A stretch of DNA of 64,000 nt from positions 1 to 64,000 of the forward strand of contig MDLA01000205.1 in NCBI GenBank assembly GCA_001730015.1, read 5' to 3'. This document shows, piece by piece, positions 14,542-22,895 of this stretch (within the stretch, counting starts at the first letter, position 1; the number at the start of each line of letters is the position of its first letter). Source of the DNA: Chromatiales bacterium (ex Bugula neritina AB1). GTDB lineage: Bacteria; Pseudomonadota; Gammaproteobacteria; Granulosicoccales; Granulosicoccaceae. The notes beneath the pieces were generated by a model. The model had not been told where the DNA came from, did not search any database, and worked only from the letters and a program-made list of their open reading frames with translations. The position numbers were made by a program, and so were the translations under genes.

Positions 14542-15600
14542 GTGACTGTTAAGAAAAAAGTTCTGGTTATAGATGATTCAGCGGTTGCCAGGCAGGTTTT
14601 GACGGCCCTGATAAACCGGCATCCTGGACTTGAGGTTGTGGGTACCGCAGCAGATCCGTTTATCGCACGCGACAAAATCAAGTTACTGAATCCGGATGTG
14701 CTCACGCTTGATGTCGAAATGCCCCGTATGGACGGTCATCAGTTTTTGAGAAACCTGATGCGTTTACGTCCTATGCCGGTAGTAATGGTTTCCTCCCTTA
14801 CAGAAAAAGGTGCGGTTGCATCATTGCTTGCGCTGGAGTTAGGTGCAATTGATTGCATTGGCAAACCGAGTACCGATTGCGGTGATGCGCTGGCAAATTT
14901 CGGTGAAGAAATCGGTGAGAAACTGATTGCTGCGGCCGGTATAGAGAAAGAGCAGTTGCGGCAGACTCGCGAAAAAGAGAATCGCCCATTGTTTTGTAGT
15001 GTGGAAGCAAAGCACCCAAGGGCAAAGTCATTGCTGGCACTGGGTGCATCAACGGGTGGAACCAAGGCTCTGGAGCATGTGTTGCATGGTCTGCCGGAAA
15101 ATTCACCGGGTACAGTCATTGTGCAGCATATTCCTGGCTCCTTTAGTGAGGCACTTGCTAGAAAGCTTGATCAAAATAGCTGTCTTATCGTCAGGGAAGC
15201 CGTTGATGGTGAACCGATACTGCAGGGACACGCCTATCTGGCGCCGGGAGAGCAGCATCTGGAAGTGGTTCGCGATGGTCTTTTTTTTAATTGCAGGCTG
15301 CTTGATACAGAGCCGGTCAGCCGGCACCGGCCATCGGTTGATGTGTTGTTTAATTCAGTAGCTTATAGTGCGGCCAACAGAGCGATAGGCGTTATTTTAA
15401 CCGGTATGGGTAAAGATGGCTCCAGTGGCTTGCTGAACATTCGAAACTCCGGATGCCCGACTATTGCACAGGATGAAGAATCCAGCGTGGTTTGGGGGAT
15501 GCCGGGCTCAGCGGTTGCTATTGGCGCTGTTGATACCGTGTTGCCGCTAAGTAGTATTCCAGAGCAAATACGTGCTTTGACGGAAAAAATGGCAACTTGA
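14542..15600 (+). CDS. cheB: Chemotaxis methylesterase/deamidase CheB
   Basis: Response-regulator-controlled methylesterase that removes methyl groups from receptor glutamates. It has about 352 residues: a receiver domain (VLVIDDSAVARQ; phospho-Asp in LTLDVEMPRMDG) then the esterase domain with the catalytic triad Ser in LGASTGGTKALEH, His in VQHIPGSF and Asp in GMGKDGSSG. Several GTG codons could start it; GTG 14542 (followed by ACTGTTAAG) places the receiver at the usual distance from the N-terminus, while GTG 14527 would add five residues and overlap cheD. No clear ribosome site is seen, consistent with coupling to cheD. It is the last gene of the cluster; 260 bases with no gene follow. 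Confidence 0.95.
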   Translation: MTVKKKVLVIDDSAVARQVLTALINRHPGLEVVGTAADPFIARDKIKLLNPDVLTLDVEMPRMDGHQFLRNLMRLRPMPVVMVSSLTEKGAVASLLALELGAIDCIGKPSTDCGDALANFGEEIGEKLIAAAGIEKEQLRQTREKENRPLFCSVEAKHPRAKSLLALGASTGGTKALEHVLHGLPENSPGTVIVQHIPGSFSEALARKLDQNSCLIVREAVDGEPILQGHAYLAPGEQHLEVVRDGLFFNCRLLDTEPVSRHRPSVDVLFNSVAYSAANRAIGVILTGMGKDGSSGLLNIRNSGCPTIAQDEESSVVWGMPGSAVAIGAVDTVLPLSSIPEQIRALTEKMAT

Positions 15601-15860
15601 GCAACGGCAGCCGGCTGTGAGCATATTGCCTCATTTTATGATTATTGAGACCCGAGCGCTCATTAGTTTATTCATTCTGTATTAGAAATGAAATTCTGCT
15701 GCAGACAGTTAATTTGTGTTCTAACACTAACACAGTGTGTCTTCAAACACGCAGCAACTGGACCTATAGCAGTTACGTCGCTGTCGCTTTTACCCGATGG
15801 ATTATTTGGGCATTGTGCGAACATGCAAGTACGTTTCGTACTGGATAAGAGGCTAAAAAG

Positions 15861-17246
15861 ATGAGCTTGGATCAAGAAGACGGGGTAAACATAGACGAGG
15901 TTCTGGACAGCGATCAAGCGCATGTCTGGCACCATCTCACACAGCACAAGGGGTTTGAATCTGCCAAGCCGCCAGTCATGGTGAGTGGTAAAGGCATGCG
16001 TATCACCGATGCAAACGGCAAGGAGTTTCTTGATGCTGTTTCCGGTGGGGTGTGGACAGTCAATGTCGGTTATGGGCAAGAGCGCATAGCTAATGCGGTT
16101 CGTGATCAATTGGTGAAGATGTGCTATTTCGCCAATTCTGCAGGCAATATTCCGGGTGCTTTATTTGCTAAAAAGCTCATCGAGAAAATGCCCGGCATGA
16201 GCCGTGTGTATTATTCGAATTCAGGTTCCGAGGCAAATGAAAAAGCTTACAAAATGGTTCGGCAGCTTGCTGCAATCGAGAACAATGGTGTTAAGCACAA
16301 GATTATTTATCGGGATCGCGACTACCATGGAACAACCATTGGAGCCTTGAGCTCAACCGGGCAATTTCAGAGAAAGGCACAGTACGGTCCATTTGCACCG
16401 GGCTTTGTTGAAATGCCGCATTGTCTGGAATACCGCAGCCAGTATGGTGATGTCGCAGACTATGGCGAACGAGCCGCCCGTGAGCTGGAAAAAGTCATTT
16501 TGCAAGAGGGGCCTGAAACAGTGGGTGCAGTGGTTCTTGAGCCTGTGACTGCAGGCGGTGGTGTTATCACTCCGCCGGAAGGCTATTGGGAGACGATTCA
16601 GGAAATCTGTAAAAAGTACAGCGTGCTGTTGCATATCGATGAGGTTGTCTGTGGAGTTGGTCGAACCGGAAAATGGTTCGGGTATCAGCACTATGGAATT
16701 AAGCCCGACTTCGTCACCATGGCGAAAGGTGTGGCCAGTGGTTACGCCGCGATTTCCTGCACGGTTACCACAGAGGAAGTATTCGAGCGTTTTAAAACGG
16801 ATGCAGACGACCCGATGAGTTACTTCCGGGACATCAGCACATTCGGTGGCTGTGCTTCCGGTCCGGCCGCTGCGCTGGAGAACATGCGTATCATTGAGGA
16901 AGAGCGTCTGGTCGAGAATGCCGAGAAAATGGGTGTTTATCTGATGGAGAAGTTGCAATCATTGCAGCAGAAGCATCAGATCATCGGTGATGTTCGCGGT
17001 AAAGGGCTATTTGTCGGGATGGAGCTGGTAAAGGATCGGGCTACAAAAGAACCGGTAGATGAATCGATTCCAGCAAGAATAGCAGCTGATTGCATGAGCA
17101 ATGGCGTCATAATTGGCCGCACCAACCGAAGCTTCGAAAAGCATAACAACACCCTGTGTCTGAGCCCGGCCTTAATATGCACGCCAGCAGATCTTGACGA
17201 GATCGTTGATGCAATCGATTCAGCCATTACTCGCGTGATGGGATAA
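15861..17246 (+). CDS. Class III PLP aminotransferase (taurine/omega-amino acid:pyruvate type)
   Basis: A 461-residue fold-type I aminotransferase. The PLP contacts are visible: NSGSEANEKA near 118, YRDRDYHGTTIGALS, HIDEVVCGVGRTG (Asp near 260) and the Schiff-base Lys near 289 in MAKGVASGYA. The length and the stretch QYGPFAPGFVEMPHCLEYR resemble taurine-pyruvate and beta-alanine-pyruvate aminotransferases, so the amino donor is probably an omega-amino compound. No sulfoacetaldehyde acetyltransferase is present in the window to confirm taurine use. ATG 15861 follows AAGAGG with good spacing. The gene is followed by a strong hairpin and then by a class V aminotransferase; whether the two share a pathway is unclear. 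Confidence 0.85.
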   Translation: MSLDQEDGVNIDEVLDSDQAHVWHHLTQHKGFESAKPPVMVSGKGMRITDANGKEFLDAVSGGVWTVNVGYGQERIANAVRDQLVKMCYFANSAGNIPGALFAKKLIEKMPGMSRVYYSNSGSEANEKAYKMVRQLAAIENNGVKHKIIYRDRDYHGTTIGALSSTGQFQRKAQYGPFAPGFVEMPHCLEYRSQYGDVADYGERAARELEKVILQEGPETVGAVVLEPVTAGGGVITPPEGYWETIQEICKKYSVLLHIDEVVCGVGRTGKWFGYQHYGIKPDFVTMAKGVASGYAAISCTVTTEEVFERFKTDADDPMSYFRDISTFGGCASGPAAALENMRIIEEERLVENAEKMGVYLMEKLQSLQQKHQIIGDVRGKGLFVGMELVKDRATKEPVDESIPARIAADCMSNGVIIGRTNRSFEKHNNTLCLSPALICTPADLDEIVDAIDSAITRVMG

Positions 17247-17578
17247 AATAGCAGGTATGCTGGACGTTGCTGAGCTTCCCCTAATTGGCGGGGAAGCTCA
17301 CGACCAAGAGCTTGTCCGGGAATGAGAGGCGTAGCGAGTGCGTGAGATTTTAGATCAGATATTTTGATCATCAGAGGCGAATAGTTGTTCTTCATTTAAC
17401 GAAATTGATCGGAATAACTGGCCAAAGTATCCCGTCCGCAGTAGATCCTCTTTCTCATGCAAGCTCCTGGTGGCCTGTTTTCAAAGCACGATTAACCCGG
17501 TATAACGAATTTCTCTGCCGAGCGCTTTATTGAAAAGCTGCTCTCTATCAGTGAATCTTTGTACTCTGGAGTGTTCGT
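17247..17578. other. 332-base gap between the two aminotransferase genes
   Basis: The gap contains the 11-bp-stem hairpin at 17271-17300 and no other clear signal. Its presence suggests the second aminotransferase has its own promoter, but I cannot point to convincing boxes. No coding frame in it resembles a known protein. Confidence 0.5.
17271..17300. terminator. Perfect 11-bp stem hairpin after the class III aminotransferase
   Basis: TGAGCTTCCCC (17271-17281) and GGGGAAGCTCA (17290-17300) pair fully around an 8-base loop, 25 bases after the stop codon. A G/C-rich perfect stem at this place suggests a transcript end or an RNA stability element. There is no T-run after it on the plus strand, so termination without Rho is not shown. 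Confidence 0.45.
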
Positions 17579-18784
17579 ATGAGCGCGTCTAATGGCCGCC
17601 ACTATCTGGCTATTCCCGGTCCCTCTGCCATACCGGACGAAGTGTTGCGGGCAATGCATCGGCCGGGGCCGAACATCTATGGTCAGCCGCAGGGTGATTT
17701 GCAGGCTGGTTTACTGGCAGATCTGAAAAAAGTTGCGCGTACAACGCAGCACGCAGCGATGTACATTGCCAATGGACATGGTACCTGGGAGGCCGCGCTT
17801 GCGAATGTGCTTGCCTGCGGTGATCGGGTGCTGGTGCTGGCCACAGGGCGCTTTGCTCATGGCTGGGCGACAATGGCAAGGCAACTGGGTATAGAAACTG
17901 AAGTGATCGACTTCGGCTTGCGATCTCCTGTTGATTTGCAGCGGGTATCCGATGCGTTGGCAGCAGATGTCAATCATCGCTATAAAGCCGTACTGGCGGT
18001 GCACGTTGATACCGCTACATCTGTGCGAAATGATATAAGAGGCTTGCGAGACGTTATAGATTCAGCCAACCACCCGGGGTTGCTGATGGTTGACTGCATA
18101 GCCTCACTGGGTTGCGATCCCTTTGAAACAGATGCGCTCGGCGTCGATGTCATGGTCGCAGCGTGTCAGAAAGGGCTAATGACGCCTCCAGGGCTGGGTT
18201 TTGTTTTTTTCAGTGAGCGGGCTGCTCAGGTGCGCGCGCAAATGAGGCTCGTGAGCTCCTATTGGGATTGGACAAAAAGATGCTCGCCGGATGAATTCTA
18301 TGAATACTTTTGCGGTACACCGCCAACGCATCTGCTTTACGGTTTGCGTGTTGCGCTTGACATAATTCTCGAAGAGGGAATGGAAGCCGTGTGGGAGCGG
18401 CACGAATTACTGGCCCGTGGTATTCATGCGGCAGTCGAGGCCTGGGGCGCCAAAGGTCCAATGGAGCTGAATATCACTAATCCGGAGCATCGTAGCTGTG
18501 CGGTCACAGCAGTACGCATTGGTGCGCCACAGGGCACACAATTACGCGACTGGCTGTCAGAACAGGCCGGTGTGACACTCGGCATCGGTCTGGGCATGGC
18601 TGATCGATCCGATCCCGAGTGGCATGGTTTTTTTAGAATAGGTCACATGGGACATGTTAACCGCCAAATGGTAATGGGCGTTCTGGGCAGTATTGATACC
18701 GGCCTTAAAACGCTCGGAATTGAGCATGGAAATGGTGCACTGGATGCTGCCTCTGTTGCTTTGGCAGGTAAGCATAGCGTTTAA
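17579..18784 (+). CDS. Class V PLP aminotransferase (alanine/serine-glyoxylate family)
   Basis: A 401-residue fold-type I enzyme of the alanine-glyoxylate/serine-glyoxylate aminotransferase family. The N-terminus has the family signature AIPGPSAIPDEVL; NGHGTWEAALAN forms the phosphate loop near residue 65; DCIASLG holds the PLP-ring Asp; ACQKGLMTPPGLGF holds the Schiff-base Lys near 197; FFRIGHMGHV near 350 is the conserved C-terminal motif. It probably moves an amino group to glyoxylate; donors in the family include alanine, serine and aspartate. It converges on the leftward peroxiredoxin gene (39 bases between stops). The class V enzyme near a threonine-dehydratase-like gene recalls glyoxylate-linked amino acid routes, but no aldolase or reductase partner is present. 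Confidence 0.83.
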   Translation: MSASNGRHYLAIPGPSAIPDEVLRAMHRPGPNIYGQPQGDLQAGLLADLKKVARTTQHAAMYIANGHGTWEAALANVLACGDRVLVLATGRFAHGWATMARQLGIETEVIDFGLRSPVDLQRVSDALAADVNHRYKAVLAVHVDTATSVRNDIRGLRDVIDSANHPGLLMVDCIASLGCDPFETDALGVDVMVAACQKGLMTPPGLGFVFFSERAAQVRAQMRLVSSYWDWTKRCSPDEFYEYFCGTPPTHLLYGLRVALDIILEEGMEAVWERHELLARGIHAAVEAWGAKGPMELNITNPEHRSCAVTAVRIGAPQGTQLRDWLSEQAGVTLGIGLGMADRSDPEWHGFFRIGHMGHVNRQMVMGVLGSIDTGLKTLGIEHGNGALDAASVALAGKHSV

Positions 18785-18823
18785 TAATTTGTTGCCGCGC
18801 CTCCCGGTAGCGCAGATTACGCT

Positions 18824-19378
18824 TCAGGTGTTGTCTCTAAGCCATTTGATAACTTCATCTGCGTTTTTATCTGGCGGGAAAACCGGGTAGAACGTTTTTT
18901 CTATTGAGCCATTGTTGATCACCAGAGTAACGCGGCGGTACAACTCCATACCGCTGGCATCAAAGGTTGGTAATCGCATTTTGCGCTTGAGCAGCATCGA
19001 TTGATCGCTGAGCAAAGGGAACGGAAGGTGCAATCGTTGCTGCGCCTCTATTTGATATTCTGTTGCTTGCGTACTCAGGCCGAATACCCGGGCGCGAAGT
19101 TCCTGAAGCTCATTGTGGTGATCTTTAAAGCTGCACGATTGCGGTGTGCACCCTCGAGCGCCGGGGATTTCGTCCCAGCCTTCAGGGAGCGGCGTGCCGG
19201 GTTGTGCTGTCATTGGGTAAATATACAGTATTGTTCGGCCGGTAAGCGTGGCGAGGTTAATTTCTTCGCCAGTGGTTGCGAGGAAGCCGGTGTCGACTAC
19301 AGTTAACCCGCTAAGATGGTCACAAGCCCCATCATCTTCCGGTGCCGGTAAATTTTCAGGCAGGTTGTTCAGGTTCAT
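18824..19378 (-). CDS. Peroxiredoxin (AhpC/TSA-like, GCTPQSC type)
   Basis: A 184-residue thiol peroxidase that would reduce hydrogen peroxide or organic peroxides. The active site is GARGCTPQSCSFKDH with peroxidatic Cys77 and a second Cys82 five residues later, as in PrxQ/BCP-like enzymes; ILYIYPMTAQPG precedes it. There is no signal peptide, so it is cytoplasmic. It is the last gene of a leftward unit, starting 13 bases after the dehydratase stop codon, so the two are probably co-transcribed. Confidence 0.85.
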   Translation of the reverse strand: MNLNNLPENLPAPEDDGACDHLSGLTVVDTGFLATTGEEINLATLTGRTILYIYPMTAQPGTPLPEGWDEIPGARGCTPQSCSFKDHHNELQELRARVFGLSTQATEYQIEAQQRLHLPFPLLSDQSMLLKRKMRLPTFDASGMELYRRVTLVINNGSIEKTFYPVFPPDKNADEVIKWLRDNT

Positions 19379-19391
19379 GTGTGGCCTCGGT

Positions 19392-20360
19392 TTACTCGAC
19401 TATTCTATTGAATGTATTCAGGTCAATATTGCTGCCGCACAATATAATGGCGACACGCTTGCCGCCGAGTCGTTCCCGTAGTGGATGTAGCAGTGCAGTC
19501 ATTGCAGAGGCGCAAGCAGGCTCAACACACAGATTGAGATCGGTGAGCATGCTGCGCATAACCGAGCGGAGCTGATCGTCACTGACGGTTACCAGATCGT
19601 CCACCAGCGATTCGACAATAGCATACGACTCCGGCAGGTGCATCGGTGCGCCGAGACTATCAGCTATAGTGTTAACACTAACCTGATCCAGCGGTGCGCC
19701 GTTTTTCAGGCTTTGACTCATGCCTTGTGCACCTTCCGGCTCGACACCAAATACCAGGCAATTGCTATTCAGTTGCTTTACCGCAGCGGCGATGCCTGCG
19801 ATAAGACCTCCGCCGCCGACGGGAACTATAACCGCGTCGAGATCGGGGATATCGTTGCACAGCTCTAGTCCGATGGTAGCCGTGCCCTCGAACGTATGCT
19901 GTCCCTCAAACGGATGGACCATCGTTCTGCCTTCATCGCGTTGAAGATTATTGACAATAGAGATCAATTCACTGATGTCTTCGCCGAATTCAACGTCAGC
20001 ACCAAGCGCCTTGCAGCAGGCTACCCGATAGGGGTTGGCGGTTTTTGGCATAACCACTCTTGCACTGGTGCCAATGACCCTGGCAGCGAACGCTGTGGCT
20101 ATGGCGTGATTGCCTGCTGAAAAAGCGGTAACGCCGTTGGCACGCCGGGCTTCGTCAAGGTGCATTAAAACGTTCAGCGCACCGCGTGCCTTGAAGCTGC
20201 CGGTGCGCTGGGTCAGCTCCATTTTCAGCCACACTTTTGTATCGGGTAACAGGGTGTCGAGTCCGGTCAGGCCGTAGTACGGTACCGTTGGCGTGCGAAT
20301 TACATGATCAGCGATTCGTTTAGAAGTTTCTATGACTGATTCGATGGGAGGATATTTCAT
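19392..20360 (-). CDS. PLP-dependent threonine/serine dehydratase-like protein
   Basis: A 322-residue fold-type II PLP enzyme of the threonine ammonia-lyase/serine racemase/hydroxyaspartate dehydratase group. Lys57 in RTGSFKARGA binds PLP, SAGNHAIATAFAA contacts the substrate carboxylate, and PVGGGGLIAGIAAAV binds the phosphate. There is no C-terminal ACT domain, so it is the short, catabolic-type form. The true start is ATG 20360 (AGGAG ten bases upstream); a longer frame to 20513 exists only because it runs through the permease gene. The start overlaps the permease stop as ATGA, indicating translational coupling. The exact substrate is open. Confidence 0.85.
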   Translation of the reverse strand: MKYPPIESVIETSKRIADHVIRTPTVPYYGLTGLDTLLPDTKVWLKMELTQRTGSFKARGALNVLMHLDEARRANGVTAFSAGNHAIATAFAARVIGTSARVVMPKTANPYRVACCKALGADVEFGEDISELISIVNNLQRDEGRTMVHPFEGQHTFEGTATIGLELCNDIPDLDAVIVPVGGGGLIAGIAAAVKQLNSNCLVFGVEPEGAQGMSQSLKNGAPLDQVSVNTIADSLGAPMHLPESYAIVESLVDDLVTVSDDQLRSVMRSMLTDLNLCVEPACASAMTALLHPLRERLGGKRVAIILCGSNIDLNTFNRIVE

Positions 20361-21541
20361 TGAGCTTGTGCTCCTGCTTTTTTCTGCCGCCAGAGCAGGC
20401 CTGCAGCGAGCAGGCTGTAGACAGCAATGAGTAGAATCGGCAATCCGTATTTTACTGACAAGCCGACGGACCAGCCGCCCGACAAGGACCCGAACAAGGC
20501 ACCGATTCCCCACATTACTGCAAACGCCGAGGTGCCGTTAATCAGTTCGCGCCCGCTGAATCGATCACCCAGAGATTTAAGTGATACGGTATAGATTCCG
20601 TAGCCGGTTGAGCCAACGATAATCAATAGAGGCCATAGCCAATCCGTGTGGAGCAGAAACGGCAACAGCACGACCAACAGGGCAGTGATTGTGGCGCACC
20701 AGAAAAGTACTGATCGTGCCGGGTATTTGTCTGCCAGCCAGCCGATCGGGTATTGCAGGACGATGTTTCCAACGATCAGTGCGGTGAGCGCAAAAGCAGC
20801 CTCGCTTTGCGACATGCCGTTTTGCACGCCGTAAACCGGTAACAGTGACAAGGTCGCCGCGTCGAAGATCGCAAAGCAACCCACAGCAGCGATCAACATC
20901 GGTGCTTTCGGCGCAAACGATAATATTCCCGAGGCAGGTGCTTCTTCCGGCGAGCTGACCACCTCTTCGCGGATCATGGCAATCGGGATCGTGCCGATAA
21001 GGATTACCGAAGTACCTATAATGAAAGGCATCCAGCCATCGATACCCATAGCGCCTATCAGCGCCGGGCCTGCAGCAAAACTTGCTGACAGAATACTCGC
21101 GTAAATTGCAACTACTTTACCCCGGTTCGTGCTGACTGTTGATCCTATAATCCAGGCTTCGCTGAGCACAAACAAGGTAGAGATCGACATGCCATTGAGA
21201 AGCCGGATTACAAACCAGGCTCCAAGATTATCAAAAGCTTTGTAGGCTAGAATTAACAGGGCGGTAGCAAATGCTGCAATCAGGGCTACGTTACGTGCGC
21301 CCCATTGTTCTGATATAAAAGGTATTACCGGCGAAAAAAGCAGAATGCCAACAGGCATCATGGCGGAATTCACACCGATAATTCCGGAGGACACGGCTTT
21401 ATCCTGCAGAATCAGCGAAAGTAACGGCGCAGTCATACCAAAGGCCAGACCAAAAACCGCTATCGCCGAACAGGAGGCAATAAGGTTGCGGTTGTTTTTG
21501 CTCGCGCTATTGCACTGGCTTGATTTGCTTTGATGGTTCAT
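20357..21541 (-). CDS. MFS transporter
   Basis: A 394-residue major facilitator permease with about 12 membrane helices. The first begins near residue 22 (LIASCSAIAVFGLAFGM); the cytoplasmic loop between helices 6 and 7 carries the acidic IREEVVSSPEEAP segment, and LADKYPARSVLFW is the A-motif-like loop of the second half. The overall pattern resembles YcaD/UMF2-type sugar- or drug-like transporters; the substrate is unknown. It is the first gene of a leftward operon with the dehydratase (ATGA overlap) and peroxiredoxin, so an amino acid or amino-acid-derived substrate is possible. It is divergent from carA. Confidence 0.85.
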   Translation of the reverse strand: MNHQSKSSQCNSASKNNRNLIASCSAIAVFGLAFGMTAPLLSLILQDKAVSSGIIGVNSAMMPVGILLFSPVIPFISEQWGARNVALIAAFATALLILAYKAFDNLGAWFVIRLLNGMSISTLFVLSEAWIIGSTVSTNRGKVVAIYASILSASFAAGPALIGAMGIDGWMPFIIGTSVILIGTIPIAMIREEVVSSPEEAPASGILSFAPKAPMLIAAVGCFAIFDAATLSLLPVYGVQNGMSQSEAAFALTALIVGNIVLQYPIGWLADKYPARSVLFWCATITALLVVLLPFLLHTDWLWPLLIIVGSTGYGIYTVSLKSLGDRFSGRELINGTSAFAVMWGIGALFGSLSGGWSVGLSVKYGLPILLIAVYSLLAAGLLWRQKKAGAQAQ

Positions 21542-21664
21542 TAAGCGCTTTTATTGCATTCCTGAGAAGGTTCGTAACCTGAATTTTTGCTCAATTCTAG
21601 CACCATGTTATTCCAGCCTGGTGTGAAAGTGCCGGCGCAGGAAATCCGGGTGATCCAAACGAGT

Positions 21665-21693
21665 TAGACAGTGTGCAGTAGTTACCGTAGAAT
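21665..21693 (+). promoter_or_regulatory. Sigma-70-type promoter for carAB
   Basis: TAGACA (21665-21670) is separated by exactly 17 bases from TAGAAT (21688-21693), each one or two bases off consensus. The predicted start of the RNA near 21700 leaves about 50 bases of leader before TTG 21750 but only a few before GTG 21708, which supports the downstream start for carA. Confidence 0.55.
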
Positions 21694-21749
21694 AGCGGCA
21701 TCCTGCGGTGAGCCTGTCACCGCTCCTATCCCGAACCAGAGATAAAACA

Positions 21750-22895
21750 TTGCGTAAAAACGCAATACTTACCCTTACAGATGGCACTGTTTTCGAGGGT
21801 ACATCGATCGGTGCCTGCAACGTTGGTATTGGTGAAGTGGTATTCAATACCGCGATGACCGGTTACCAGGAAATTCTCACTGATCCCTCCTACGCACGGC
21901 AGATCGTCACGCTAACCGTACCGCATGTCGGCAACACCGGGGTCAACACGGAAGACGAAGAATCTGCAGCAGTACATGCCTGCGGCTTAGTCATTCGTGA
22001 TCTGCCGTTGCTGAGCAGCAGTTTTCGCAGTCAGCAATCATTGCCGGATTACCTGAAGCAGCATAATATAGCGGCGATTGCAGACATCGATACCCGGCGT
22101 CTAACCCGGCACCTGCGTGAACATGGTGCGCAGGCCGGGGTTATAGATTGTTCGGCAAATGCCAGTGACAACGAAGCTCAGGTACTGCTTTCAAATTTTG
22201 CTGGTCTTGCCGGTATGGATCTGGCGCAGCAGGTTACAACTGAAGAAACCTATGACTGGCGTCAGGGTACCTGGCAGTTCGACGGTAGCAGGGTAGTCGC
22301 CAGTGACACATCCAGTCATGTGGTTGCCTTCGACTTCGGCGTAAAGCGCAATATACTACGGATGCTCGGGGATCGCGGTTGCCGTGTAACCGTCGTCAAT
22401 GCTAAATCAACAGCTGAGCAAGTCATGGCTTTGAAGCCTGACGGGATTTTCCTTTCGAATGGCCCGGGAGACCCTGAGCCCTGCACTTATGCAATAGATG
22501 CAATACGTAAGCTACTGCCGCGGGGTATACCCGTGTTCGGCATTTGTCTAGGGCATCAGTTGCTGGCGCTAGCGAGTGGCGCTGCCACGGTGAAAATGAA
22601 ATTCGGTCATCACGGTGCCAACCATCCAGTGCTTGATCTGCGAAGTAACAAAGTCATGATCAGCAGTCAGAATCACGGGTTTGCGGTGGATGAAAGCAGC
22701 CTGCCGTCGGTCCTGCGGGCTACTCATCGATCACTGTTCGATAACACATTGCAGGGTATTGAGCGAACAGATCTGCCAGCTTTCAGTTTTCAGGGGCATC
22801 CGGAAGCCAGTCCCGGGCCGCACGATGTCGCCTCGTTATTTGATCGCTTCATTAACCTGATTGAAAAGCACAAACAGCATGCCACGTCGAAGTGA
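21750..22895 (+). CDS. carA: Carbamoyl-phosphate synthase small subunit
   Basis: Glutaminase subunit that supplies ammonia to CarB for arginine and pyrimidine synthesis. From TTG 21750 the product is about 381 residues, close to the E. coli 382, beginning with the family pattern (RKNAILTLTDGTVFEG). An upstream GTG 21708 is in frame but too close to the predicted transcript start. The N-terminal domain has FNTAMTGYQEILTDPSY. The class I amidotransferase domain has FLSNGPGDPEP, the nucleophile Cys in FGICLGHQLLAL, and the His/Glu pair in SFQGHPEASPGP. Its last 17 bases overlap carB. Confidence 0.95.
   Translation: MRKNAILTLTDGTVFEGTSIGACNVGIGEVVFNTAMTGYQEILTDPSYARQIVTLTVPHVGNTGVNTEDEESAAVHACGLVIRDLPLLSSSFRSQQSLPDYLKQHNIAAIADIDTRRLTRHLREHGAQAGVIDCSANASDNEAQVLLSNFAGLAGMDLAQQVTTEETYDWRQGTWQFDGSRVVASDTSSHVVAFDFGVKRNILRMLGDRGCRVTVVNAKSTAEQVMALKPDGIFLSNGPGDPEPCTYAIDAIRKLLPRGIPVFGICLGHQLLALASGAATVKMKFGHHGANHPVLDLRSNKVMISSQNHGFAVDESSLPSVLRATHRSLFDNTLQGIERTDLPAFSFQGHPEASPGPHDVASLFDRFINLIEKHKQHATSK

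Noticed and set aside
19392..20513. A 51-residue N-terminal extension of the dehydratase
   Set aside because: It reads through the permease gene out of frame; ATG 20360 has AGGAG and the family start.
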